A stretch of 64,000 nucleotides of DNA, taken from positions 18,801,702-18,865,701 of the forward strand of contig NC_134654.1 of NCBI RefSeq assembly GCF_030463565.1. Direction: 5' to 3'. The DNA comes from Pelecanus crispus (taxonomy: Eukaryota; Chordata; Aves; Pelecaniformes; Pelecanidae). The notes beneath the pieces are model-generated. The model worked only from the letters and a program-made list of their open reading frames with translations. It was not told the DNA's origin and did no database searches. Of this stretch, positions 12,131 to 23,904 are shown in pieces. Position numbers and translations under genes: made by a program. Within the stretch, counting starts at the first letter, position 1. Each line of letters begins with the position of its first letter.

Positions 12131-12175
12131 TCATAGAATAGTTTGGGTTGGAGGGGACCTTTAAGCATAGTTCCT
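12131..12175 (-). mobile_element. CR1 LINE 3' tail fragment
   Basis: TCATAGAATAGTTTGGGTTG followed by GAGGGGACCTTTAAG is the well-known 3' end of avian CR1 in reverse orientation. Only some 40 bp can be recognised; the following CAT-AGTTCC fits the same consensus with deletions. This is a severely 5'-truncated, decayed copy and the strongest short sign that the DNA is from a bird or close relative. Confidence 0.8.
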
Positions 12176-14684
12176 ATTACTCCTAAATCACTACTACTCA
12201 TGGCTTGCTTTTCTGGGTTTAAATGCAGAAGTTTTGGCCTTTGGAATGTAACAGCAAACAACACACATTTAAAGAAAAATAAGCAAATCTTTCCTAGAAG
12301 AAGCTAGCATCAACTGCATGCCTGAAATCAAGTCGTAGGACAACAGGATTTCTAATGGAACAGTGTCAATTTAGAGATTGCATTTTAAAGAGCGAGGCAG
12401 CATTACAGAAGTGTTGAAAGAGGGGGCGGGGGAGCGCTGGGAGCAAAGCTGCCCCTCTCCCCTTGGACACACAGGGAGCTCTCTGAAACAAACAGCTACC
12501 CACTGAACTGGCAGCTCCCGCTGCAAGCACAATCGGGCTTCCGCCTCTGGATGTTTGCATTAGGATCCCAAGCGGCTCCCACCCAAATCAATGGATTTTG
12601 CTGTCGGCACAAAAGTGAGACTTTGGTATTTTCAGTCTTAATTGTCAGATAAACAGAAAAACTCTGGAAAAAAAAAAATCATTATTTGGACAAGTTAATT
12701 ACAAGACGTAACACCTAAATAAATAAATAAAAAAGTGGAGATGCCCAGACTTGCGATGTGGCCAAACCAGTAGGTGTACCTAAAGTTACACCTATCGGCT
12801 CGCAATGCGCGAGGGAACGTGAAAACAGGGATGCTACCTCTGCAGGCAACGAAGTTCGTTTACCATGAATACTTAGACATTTAAGGCAAATCAGTAGTTT
12901 GGCCAATGTGTATATTTTCTTTTTTAAATTTCTACACTTCCAGTTGCTGGCAAATAAATGTCCCTTTCTCCTCATGGTATTTATTTCTACCCCACAGATA
13001 CGGAGCAGGTTAAGACATGGGACTAACACAGGCCTTTAAGCAGAGAAGTCAGGCATGCTCCCCTCCCTTGTGTCCCCCAGAGGCAATGGGGAGCAAAGCC
13101 CCTGTGCAAGAGCAGGTAACTCAGCCCAGGTAAGAGCTGAATCACCTGCAAGTGCCTGCCTCCCCATGCTGACTGCAGAGGGAGACTACACTCCTGACTG
13201 CACTATTCTTACCTCAGCTAGCTGAAATACATGCAGATTAGGAGGCCGAGTGAGGCATAATGTTGGCCAAGGATTCTAAGGTGGAGTAAGGATTAAATCT
13301 GTGCTCTGTGATAGTGCTAAAACCATAGCTCTAGGATACCAAGCACCATTTTCCCAAACCACACAGCTTGGTTTTCATCAAGCCAAGGGCCACAGCATCA
13401 GGGTAGCAATGGTTCCTGTGCTTCTCCCTCACCATTTCCCCCCCTCCAAACACCTTAAACTGTTAAGCAACTCAGGCCATGCAGACAGGAATTTGCGTTT
13501 TACTCTTTATACATCAAACTGAAAAGCAATGACGGGAATGATGTCTGGACCCAAGCAGCCTATTGAGAGGATCAAAAAGGTAACACAAAGCACAAAAGAT
13601 GGCTAAGAAACACAGATCATTTGCCATCCCACACAGCAAAGCTGTCTCAGGACCTGGGGACCCAGGCAGAGGATTTAGTGCCTAAGCCTAGAGACTCCTC
13701 TGGGTTGCAGGCATTAACTCATGCTTGCATGCCTGAGACGGGATAAAGCTGCAGTCAAAACCAAAAACCTCTAAAGAGGCCTCAGCATATTGTTGTTTTG
13801 GGGATAGTCCTGTGCATTTCATCCACAAGAATTAGTGTTTTCTTTTCATTTCACAATAACCTAGGTATTTAAAACGTCTGCCAAAAAGTACTTGGAAACC
13901 CAGCATTTAATCTGAGGACTTTTCAAGAGGACCAGTTGTTTGTTTCTACCGTCTAATGAACATTAATTTCCTGTTTTAGAAAACATAATTTATGCCACTG
14001 GTGAAGCTGATATTTATCTTGATGCATATCTTTTTGGCTGGCTTAGTTTTTCATTTTCTCCAGTTCCTCTAGCCTGCGTACAGTCTGCAACCTGTAGACT
14101 CAGCCTGTGTAATCAAGTAGTTCTTCAAATGCATTTGGAAGTTTCCACTACATGGTGGGAGAATCTGATAGCAGAGCACACAGGTCTGAATTCATTAGTA
14201 GTCACTTCTAATAATAAAAACAAAGCTAAAGAGAATATTTTTAACACAGATCTGAAAACAAGAATATAGTTTCCTTCCTGCTTCAGAAGTTAGACAAAAC
14301 TAATGCAAGTTACGCTAAACAAATCCAGCCCTTGCCAGGATAAACAAACATTTGCAGTGTTGTTTGCTACATGCCTGTCATCAAATAAAGACACTGACAT
14401 GCATTTTAATGCAACTCTCCTACAAATTGTGAAAAAATAATTGTGCACTGTGTATTCGTTGCTAGGTTACTAGAAGGGAAGAGAACATTTTTGCAGACAT
14501 GATGAACTAACAAGGTAAATAATTCAACTTAATTATTTGCAAATTTCACACTTAATTTTCAACAGCAGGTCTTTTCAGAGCCCAGATCAACCTCAGATCT
14601 GACGACAGTGATTTTTTAGAGCAAGGCTGACAAGCTCCTATGAGCCAGATTTGGCCCTTGGAATAGTTTCTTATATGACAAATG

Positions 14685-14719
14685 CCCCCCCTCCCCGCCC
14701 GCCCCCCCCCCCCCCCCCC
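14685..14719. repeat. C-rich homopolymer tract
   Basis: Nearly pure C over 35 bases, interrupted by T and G. The complementary strand is a G-run capable of forming a quadruplex. Such tracts are often mis-sized in assemblies. Confidence 0.85.
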
Positions 14720-15364
14720 AAATAAAATGGCAGTTTTAATAGAAAAAGGGCAGCGAGGTTTGCCTGGTTGTTATTAAACAGCATGTGAATTTTGATTTCT
14801 TCTTAAACTCTCTCACTAAATGAGTGATGCCTTAGCAAATATTGCAGCATTAACAGAGAAAAAACTAAAAGAGCTCTCTGTACATACCCACTCTGTCTGC
14901 ACAGTACTCCTACCAGCAACATTCTGGGAGGAATAGCACTAATTCTGATTAAAGCAGATCAGGGATTGTCTAACTAATCCATAAATTCCGACATTATTAC
15001 ATATTTGCTTAAGGAAAAACAATGGATCAGATCATGAAATCAGATCTGTGCTGCTCCACAAAGCAGGGTCCTTTGTGCTGCTTTGTGGCAGGATTTGCAG
15101 GGCAGATGTATCTGAAGGAAGGGGTAAAGGGCCCTGCATCCCCGTGTCCCTTTTAGCACCACCCAGCTCAGCAGCAAGGAAGTCCTCCAAAGAGACCTGA
15201 AGCTGAGAATTGCTGTTTTGCAAAGTTTCCAGATGACAAACAATACATCTGCTGAAAGATATTCTGGTTTGGGTTGTTGTTCCCCCACCCCCCCATTCAA
15301 AGCATGTTTGGCTGTTATGGCTTTATTAGGTCAGATTACACTCTCATTTAGGTGCCTACAAATC

Positions 15365-15490
15365 TGACCACAGAAATGCTCCACTGGTTAAGTAGTGGAC
15401 TGAGGAAGACTCAAGTTAGGTTCTCTGTCAAAGTCTCCACTCAGTTGAATGCATGACTTGCATGACTTCTGAAAGTCATTTATCTATATT
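15365..15490 (+). mobile_element. possible MIR/CORE-SINE relic
   Basis: The order CTGGTTAAGTAGTGGACTGAGGA, TCAAGTTAGGTTCTCTGTC, then a CATGACTT and AAAGTCATTTATCTAT segment is reminiscent of the tRNA-derived and core parts of MIR-type SINEs. Similarity was judged by eye only and is weak. Confidence 0.3.
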
Positions 15491-17884
15491 ATGATGCTGA
15501 ATTTGGTTTATGAGGAACTCTGAAAATCAATTGACATAATCCATGGTGCTCTGCCAATTTATTGTGAGATCAGTGGCAAAGAGAAAACAACATGAAAGCT
15601 TGAAGGGATGGTAACAGCCCTTGTTGAAGCTAAAAGATCTTAATTTGAAATGTCCCAAGGACAGTGACAAGTCTTGAAATCTAATGAAAACTGACAAGTA
15701 ATGACTAGCAAATTAGAAAGTATCTTTACTCAGAAACACAATGAAGCCAGAATAAATTTTAATATTTTTAGAAGATGCTGTGGTCACCCAAACTGTCTTT
15801 CTTTTAATGCTTTTGGGAGAAGTCCTTGAAGCAGTACTGAAGTATCAAATCTGAACTTTGCTGTCTTGGTAATATGTATGTCTATGTATCTTCTGCTTTC
15901 TCAGACAGGATTCTGGCTGAAAATCTAATCAAATCCATTCAAGGGTAAAAAGACTAGGGTACGACTTTGAAGGAAAGGGAATCCTCGCTACTGTTGATTT
16001 CACTAGAACTGGAGCAAGCCTCTTGTTATGTATCAAACTTTCTCATTCTTCTCTTCCCAAGTCTCTTGCTGACAAGACTGGTTTGGGCCTTATGTGGATC
16101 CAAATGCTTGAAGAGAAACAAAGATCTGTCAGTCTGTACTTCTTTCCCCTAACAGTAACCTATCTCATGTTAGCTAACGAGTCTCCTAAGCAGAATTATG
16201 GAGATCTCATTCATCACATTGATCAGGTGTTGTTTTTAAACTATCCTTCTTTTAGACTGCTAGAATGAGATTACTTTCTTTCATACTGGAAGATTTATGT
16301 CTTACCAGTTTACAGTCATCTTTTTTTCTGTTTTATCCAAGAAGGATGGACCATTGCAAGGAAAAAAAAAAGTAGAACTAACCCAAATGGTTGATTATCT
16401 TTGTATCTCTAGTTCTATTTCATTTCACGCCTCCCTCACTTCACAGCACTATAACCTTTTTGAATTGGCCTCTGTGATATCCACTCCTTCACTGTTGACC
16501 ATTGCTCACTTATTCATTGCTTGTTGGATCAGCTGGGCACTTGCACAATTAAGTCTTTGTTATGCTTTCAGACAGGCTGCAAGTCACAATATTGAAGCAG
16601 CACAAGGACTGTTTCCTCTGCTGGTATTCTTCTTCCCTGGCATTTAGGAAGACAGTGTCCTAAACACATGAAAATGCATATAAAGTAATTAGGACAATAA
16701 TTCATACAACAGCTCTCATTTAACTGGCTACACAATGTCTTTTCCCCTTTAATTGTCATAAGAGAGTATGCCAAAAGTCTGAAGAGTTTTTGCAAGTTGG
16801 TCAACTGAGAAACAAGAATTTGCTGCTTTGAAAAATGCATCAGAGCTCAGGTTTATTTAATGAATCAGTAGATGATGGCTGCTGATACACAGTTGCTGGG
16901 GATCCTAGAAAAGCTGCTCTCTCCAACCAGTTAATTGGCCCAAACAAAATGGAATGTAGTTTTCTATCTAATAAGCACTGACAATAATGAAGAGCAACTG
17001 CAGGGATGGTGGGAAGATAAAGGAATGCACATACCAAGGTTCTGCAGCAGTATGAAATGTCAAAGTTCAAGTTTACACGCATAATAATCACAACTGGCAC
17101 ATGGGTTGTTGGGTGCATAAATAACCTGAGAACCCAAGATGAGAACACTACAAATTACAACTTTATACGGTTGGAGGTTTTAAAACAAAATGAAATTTCT
17201 CATATGCTTTTACAGATACCCCAGTGTTTAAATACCTGCAGGGTCTGTTTCTAGGCCAAAGCTATCAATGGAGTTGGACACCTATATGTCCTTGAACTCT
17301 GTCTCAATAGGCACAGTACTGGACATAGCACAAGAAGCAATGTTAGCAAAATGCTATTTTGAGTTTATTTCACTGGAAGTCAAAATGAGGATCTTGGTTT
17401 CCCAGATGGTGAAATTAAATCTCTCTCTCTTGCAGCAGAAAAAAAAAAGAAGTACCTTATTTGGGAAGGGAAAGTTTAGATAGAAGTTAAGTAGCTGGGT
17501 TGATTATGGAAAGAATAAGAGTATTCAGCAGAAGTAAATGAGTAAGGATATTGTCACAGGGAGGGAGAAGCAGAGTCTTTTGTGTATGGTGGTTTATTTC
17601 AGGCTCTAATGGCATCAGGATGATGTTACCAGGGAGCCTCTACACAATGAAATAATTTACTGTCATCTTTTATATCCTGCTAGCACAACAACGTAGTCTC
17701 CATAGACCTACTCCTACAACAGTCTTGATAGCCAAATTCTATCTGTGGTGTTACGTTACAGAAGATGTCATAAGCTTACCTAAAAAAAAAAAAAAAAATA
17801 CTTGACACAATTATCAGTTTATTCACACAAAATTATTGTGAATTGATAACATCCTTTGAAAGGATTATTATACAGACAGATTTG

Positions 17885-18200
17885 CTGAGGTCTAAAGGGC
17901 TCCAGACCTCCCCTTTCCCTCTCACGTGCCCCATTGCTGTGCAGCCCCCACAGTCCCAGCTTCTTCTCAGCTCCCCTGAAGCCAGGGAAAAGCTGGCAGT
18001 GCTGTGCAGTCCCGAGAGCCTGGTGGTGTCATCACCTCCTACTCCCCACAGCAGCCCACACTTCCTCCAGTTGGGCTCAGTGGCCCAACACGAGGATGTC
18101 CCTATCATGAGTCTGGACTTGATGGATGACCTCACGCTGGGGCTGTGCCTCCACCCCTCCCACAGCTCAGGAGCCACATGCACTATTGGATAAGATAGTA
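17885..18200. other. isolated GC-rich block of unknown origin, possible old retroelement
   Basis: A block of about 300 bp with much higher GC than its surroundings, rich in CA/TG and poor in CG, as expected from a decayed methylated CpG-rich element. Both strands carry open frames of 116-123 codons, but the peptides are not recognised. The AT-rich sequence before it (from about 17800) may belong to the same element. An LTR or processed pseudogene are the main alternatives. Confidence 0.3.
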
Positions 18201-20599
18201 ACAAGCCACCACAGATACCACTTGCACAGCTTGTTGGCTTTTTTCCTCATGGAGCTGGAGGTCCCCAGGTTAGCAGCGTATTTGTCAGGCTGTTCAAAGG
18301 GCTTCCTGGCCTTGAGACCAGTTACATTCAGAAAAGAAAGTACATAAAAATGGAGTAACAGCTTTTCATCAAAAGAGAACAGTTTCCTGTCTCTGTTCTG
18401 TTCACATCTGGTCAATTTTCTGACAAGACTTATATCTTTACTGCTCTTTTACAACACACAGCCAATACAGCTGCAAGGGAGTAAGCCACTCACTATACCA
18501 GCCTTTGTATTATCAGCAGTATTATTAACTTAAGTGAAGCTGTAAAAACTCTTTTACTGAGGATGCATGAACCTGAAAGAACTTTGAATTTCATAACCCT
18601 GGGTGAGTCTGAAGAATTGGCATTAACAGGAAAATGGAAAAAACAGTCTTTGCTTGAAAATTAAACAAAACTGAAACGGAATTAGTCACAATAAACTGTA
18701 CTTGAAGACCCACTTTTCAGAGTAGATTAGTATTTTAGGAATTATATAAAAAGATACAGTAAGATATGATATAGTAAGATGTCTTTTATATGGTAGTATA
18801 AAGATTTAAAGAACCTATTGAATTCTATTTTCAATGAAGATGTATTAAGTAAATGTTGCTGTATTCTCTAGAGCTATACAATTCTTGTAACCTTTTCTTC
18901 AGAGGCCTTTGGCTAATTCATAATTCAAAATGTTGCTCATTTCCCTTCCTGTCTGTATGTCATATAAAGATGTGCATCCAATACATTGTCCTGTGGATTG
19001 CTGTATATTATACACATCCCAGTTCCTGTTATGTATACATTCCTTTGTAGGGATATGATTTATTTCTTTAAGCGCTTTCCCATCTTAAAATGTCAGATGC
19101 TTCCTGTACTTGCATACAAAGAAGTTTAAGCTCCCAAAGGTACTGAAGTTCAACAAAATTCTGACTGTGGACAGTATGAATTTATCAGTGAATCTTTGGG
19201 AAATATACAGTTCCACCTACTTTCCTCAGCTCTCTAGCATAACTTTATTTCGTAAGTGCTTAACACTTCAGTCATCAAGAAGATCAAACAGAGGTATGGT
19301 TTTGAAAAACAAAGAACTTAAACTGAACTTTCTAAAGGTTTATTCTTCTTCAAGTAGAAGCTTTGATTCTCAAGGGTTATCACTTGTGGTGCACAGGAAC
19401 TTGTCAAGATTAGGAAAATGGGATTTCAAGGCTAACTTTTATCTATTTCCATTATATGAATCTTGCTATCTTTTGTAAATAAGATTTTTTTTCCCCCCCT
19501 AAATAACTTACTTATAAAGCTTTTGGGGTAAGTAAGGAAAATACCATTATTACTTTACTGGGTTTCAGATTGGTTACTTAATAACAAAACCAAACTGTTT
19601 TAACCGAGGTGGTTAGACCATAATCAGTTGCCTATCACTGGATTCTCCAGCAGATTTCACCACTAGAAAGTAAAGATGTTTCTTTTGTTGTATTTTTAAA
19701 ATACAGCATTATATAGAAACACTCCTTTCAGAAAAGACTGCCAAATAAAAGTCTGACTTTGCATAAGATTGCCTAATTATTGAAGCCCTAGGCAAAAAAA
19801 TGCCTGCCCCAATCTTGTTCAGTTCTGTGGAAGAACTGTGCCTCTCCCTTGCCACTGCCTTATCTCCTGCAGTCTTAATCCATAAAACCACAGTAAACAT
19901 AAAGGTACACTCAACAGCCTGAACTGCAGCAGCTAAGATTTTACAAAATTGCAATGTGGCCCAGCAGACTGATGGCAGGACGTGAAATGAAAGTGCAAAG
20001 GGAGTGGGATGACTGGTGGTGGTCAAGAAGAGTGTATGTTTGGAGGTGTGGACTGGTACTGAAATGAATGGGATCTTTCTAGTTTACCCACAAGGGTACC
20101 TATGTCCAGTACTCCTGTTAATATGTGACATTTGCCAACTCATAAAAACAACCACTGGGTTCTTCAGATTGACTCATTTAAAAAAAAGAAACAAGCAACA
20201 GCAACATCCTTTATAACGACAGCTACTGTTTCAAAGAGAGAAAGGTATCACACAACAGTTCTCTAAAGAGCAACAGCGTTTTTCAGTGAGGTTATTCAAA
20301 CTCAGTATGTTTAAATTATAAGCTGTTTTCTTCAGAGCAATTAGCCCTGCAGTTTCAGCTGAGCATTTGAAGTCTTCAGTACACAGGGAAATTGGCCCAA
20401 ATAACTCTGAGGTACTAGTCCTCACTAGTAATAAAGGCTCAAAGGCCAAAGGAAGGCATTAGCAACACTTGTGCAACTCCCTTAACAGGGTGCACACATG
20501 TAATTAATTGGAATCCAGTAAACAATTTTGGTATTGAAGCACAAAGCAGATAATCTCACTCACACTACTTCAGTCATTTTATTCTCATGTGGCTGACTG

Positions 20600-20960
20600 G
20601 AATAAAACTGCTAAAATACTGTTTCCCTCATGCAGAAAAAGATCTAGGGGATATAATAGATCACAAGCTGATTAGGAGTCAACAGTGTCAAGCCATTGTG
20701 AAAAAGGCAAACACTGCACTAAGCTGTGCAAACAGGAGTATGGCTTGCAAGACATGGAAAGTAATCCTGTTCTGCCCAGCACTGGTACAGCCCCAGTGGG
20801 AACACGAGCTCTGGCACTGGGTCTCATTCTCCAGCAGAGACGCAAAGAGCCCAGAGACAGACCAGCAGAGAGAGATGAGAATAAACAGAGGTCTCAAGCA
20901 TGACCAGCGAGGAAGGACTGAATGAATCAGGTGTGCATAACCTAAACAAGAGAGCGGGAT
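20600..20960 (+). mobile_element. old CR1 LINE fragment (end of the ORF2 reverse transcriptase region)
   Basis: The plus-strand frame from 20587 to 20925 still reads EKDLGDIIDHKL, SQQC, KKAN, ANRS and CKTWKVI in the order seen near the C-terminus of CR1 ORF2 proteins (reverse transcriptase tail). After about residue 70 the similarity fades. The nucleotide sequence resembles the ancient amniote CR1 subfamilies more than young bird-specific ones. The open frame is a remnant and not a host gene. Confidence 0.7.
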
Positions 20961-21739
20961 AGGGGGGAAACGCAACAACAATTTGCAAATACATAAATCA
21001 CGGCTGTGGAGAGGAGGGGAATTACACTTTTTTCTGTGTGCAGGGTGGATAAGGAATAACAGATTTGGGATGGAGTTTGCAAGCCCTATCAGACAAAGAA
21101 AGGGTTAACATAGGCATTAGCAAGAAAGCAGCTGAGAAGGCACACAGCTGCAGGGGATAAAAACACTGGGGAGAGGGCTATCAGAGGACCCCTTAAGGAG
21201 GGGGCTGAGGGAGCCTCTCAGGGCAGGGATACAGGCTTAGGGGATGTTTGGCTGTGTCCTGTGTAAGAGAGTCTAGTCTTATCTTTGGCAGGTTACTGGC
21301 CTCCTCATTTGTATTGACTCCGTGCATTTGATTATGAAATGGGGATCTTCTCTAGGCCTCCAAAAAAGCAGGATAGGGTGCTAAGGTTTTATTTAAAAAC
21401 AACAACAACAAAAAAGCCCAGCAGAACTTTTCATATCTGGCCTAAAATGTGGTCAAAGTGCTGAATCAACTAAGGTAGGAGGAAAGGAGGATAATTTTTG
21501 CCTATGGGAAAATATTTAAACTCCTGCTACTAACAGAGGACTTAAACCGAGGAACTGTACCTTGGGAGTTGAAGACTCTAGTCTGTGGAGGGAGAGAGAT
21601 AGCCAGAAGCTTCTATATAAAAGGGAAAAGTTAGGCAATAGGCTCAGGCCCAACAGCTCTAAAACTGGGGAGATGATAGGTGTCAGGATCTTTTTGCTAG
21701 GGGGAAAAGATCTTGGCCTGCCAAATTTAAGGGGGCTTT

Positions 21740-21975
21740 GAAATCACAGTGAGATCTAGGTTAGATATTAAGAAATTCTTTCTAAGGGTAAAGGTAGTGA
21801 GGGCTGCAATAAATTGTCTGAAGATGTTATGAAGCCTCCATTATTGGAAGAAAGCCTTTGAGAACAGGCTAGTAGGTGTTTTTCAGGAATGGCAAAGTTG
21901 ATCCTGTCTCAGGATGGCAGGACTACTAGATGAGCTTCTGAAGTCCCATTCTGCCCTATAGTACTATAATGAGAA
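21740..21975 (+). mobile_element. old CR1 LINE fragment (3' end)
   Basis: The segment contains GATCTAGGTTAGATATTAAG, then a diverged counterpart of the CR1 3' region (an AACAGG segment, CAGGATGGCAGGACTACTAG, CCCATTCTGCCCTATAG). Order and orientation fit the downstream part of the CR1 piece at 20600-20960. The roughly 780 bp between them is not clearly CR1 and may be a diverged middle part or a later insertion. Confidence 0.65.
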
Positions 21976-23904
21976 ATATTGCATCCCTCTTTTCTTGCCA
22001 CTCAGCTGTGATGTTTATGAAAATAACTGAGCATTTCTGGAAGCTCAAAGCATTCTTTGAATAAAAGTGGTTTCAAAACTAGCTCTAAGCTGAATATTTT
22101 ACCTGCTTTGTTGAATGATACTTTCAACATGGTGTGCTCTGGAAATACTTCAGTACTGAAGCTTGTAAATTCAGTGACAAATGTGTTAGAAGAAAACTCT
22201 ATACTCACTCACTCTGTCTTTCCAGTAAAGATACAACTAAATTAAGTTGCCCCCAAGCTCCACAACACCAACAAACAGATTTGTTTGCAAGGATACTCTT
22301 TTACAGCCCCAGTTACAGTCTGACCTTTTAAAAAAGAAACTAAACCCAGGACTACTTGGCCTATATAACCCTAGCGAGACCCTACACAAGCAGCCCTTTT
22401 TGATCTTTTCTTTAAACTCCTAGTGAAATCAGTTGAGATCTGTCCTCACAAGTCAGTAGGTCTAAGCTGCCCATACTACAGCTAGTCTGTGTCATTTTTG
22501 AAATGGCAGAGCTGCGTGTAAAGAAAGCAAAATAACTTTCTAGATGTCTTTCCGCTAAGGTGAGGAAAATTGCTATTTGATACCTAAAGCCTCCAGAATT
22601 TGGAAGTTTTAGGTTCACAGTAATGATACTCAAGAGATTGTTTTATCAGAAGTAAAAGCTAAAAACTATTATGATGAGAAACGTCTTTGTCTCTGTAGTG
22701 CTTTTAGCTGCAAGAACTGCTTGGTGTGCTGTTCCCCACCACTCTGAAAAATCTTTAAAGTAGACCAATTGAGAGTACAACTAGGACCAAACCATTTTTT
22801 TGCTTGCTTCTCAATGAGTTTGTCTTTGACAGCATTAGGAGGCCTCTTTCCACTCTGACCCACATGAAAGAGGAGTAGGCAGGAAACAATGGACTATATT
22901 TTGAAAACTGTTTAGTTGCCCAAGAACGCAGAAATGCCTGCTAGATTTTTAAAAGCCAGCAGGTTGCAACTCTCACTGTGGAAGTTAGATAGCTTTTGCA
23001 TGCTTGGGGGCCTTTTAAAAGTCTGTCCAAATTCCCCCCAGATGAAAATCACATTTTAAGCAGATTTATTTAATTACCCTCTGTGGTCAGCTACAGAATA
23101 GAACTTAGAAAACGTTTCTGGTAGTTTTGGTTGGTTCTCCATTTTCCTTGGGGACGGAAGCATGGAGTTTTCTCTGCATTTTGTAGACTGCTTCGCATAA
23201 TGAGGCACTGGTCCCTGACTAGAACTTTTGTTTGGTTCAGCGCGAGTAAAGCAATACTTTGCTAAATTTTCTTAGATAAAGCAAGACATACAGGCAACCT
23301 GAACATGCTAGCAGCCATCGTCGCCAGAAAAATAAATGATCATATTTAGTGGTGCTGTTCACAGAGAGATTAAACTCAGGCTGATTGGAGAGAAGCTGTG
23401 CAGATAATTTGAAATAGATTCCGAGGGTGAATTACTGCTTGGCCGTCTTCCTCACCTCCTCAGTTCTCAGATTTGCGTGCCAACAAACATTTTAAGATAA
23501 CTCTGCTCTGTTTGCTCCTTGAATTGTCTAGCTGTGTAACAGGCTCTTCAGATAAACAAGGGATAATCTCAGGATTTCGCTCAACAAAGATTACTTTGTG
23601 CAAATTTTTAAAATTCTGAATAGGTGGCCATATAAGGCCCAGTTTTGCAATCCCTTTCAGCTGTGAATACTTTCAAGGGAATAAGTGGTTGCACAATCAT
23701 AGTTTCAGTAAGTAAATGATCAATAATGATATCATTACCACCAACAAATACTTTCCCATTTTTAAAGGTTATAAACAAGGCGCTGGTAGCGCAGAACAGA
23801 CTAGTCTTGGGCCAGAAAAGTGCTGACTGGAGAGGTGCAAGTCAAAAATGTAATTAGAGAACAGGTGGGAAACCGCAGGCACCATTTATTTAAGAAATTA
23901 GCGC

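Larger units (their letters stand above)
8961..23900. other. intergenic region between METRNL and B3GNTL1
   Basis: This stretch of about 15 kb separates the two divergent genes. I see no exon with recognisable protein similarity and no tRNA or other structured RNA gene. It contains a minisatellite-like patch (10436-10530), a CR1 3' tail (about 12131-12175), a small GC-rich patch with a GC box (about 12415-12560), a C-rich tract (14685-14719), a GC-rich block of unknown origin (about 17885-18200), an old CR1 copy (about 20600-21975) and AT-rich homeodomain-site clusters near 9.8 and 14.5 kb. The small open frames look like chance. Confidence 0.75.

Noticed and set aside
14458..14470. GTTGCTAGGTTAC as an X-box
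   Set aside because: The second half-site deviates from the RFX consensus; too weak to report as a site.
16297..16647. 116-codon plus-strand frame with hydrophobic stretches
   Set aside because: Isolated in AT-rich intergenic DNA, with no known motif; hydrophobicity follows from T-rich codons.
20587..20925. 112-codon plus-strand frame as a possible gene
   Set aside because: The peptide matches the reverse-transcriptase tail of CR1 LINEs; it is a transposon remnant.
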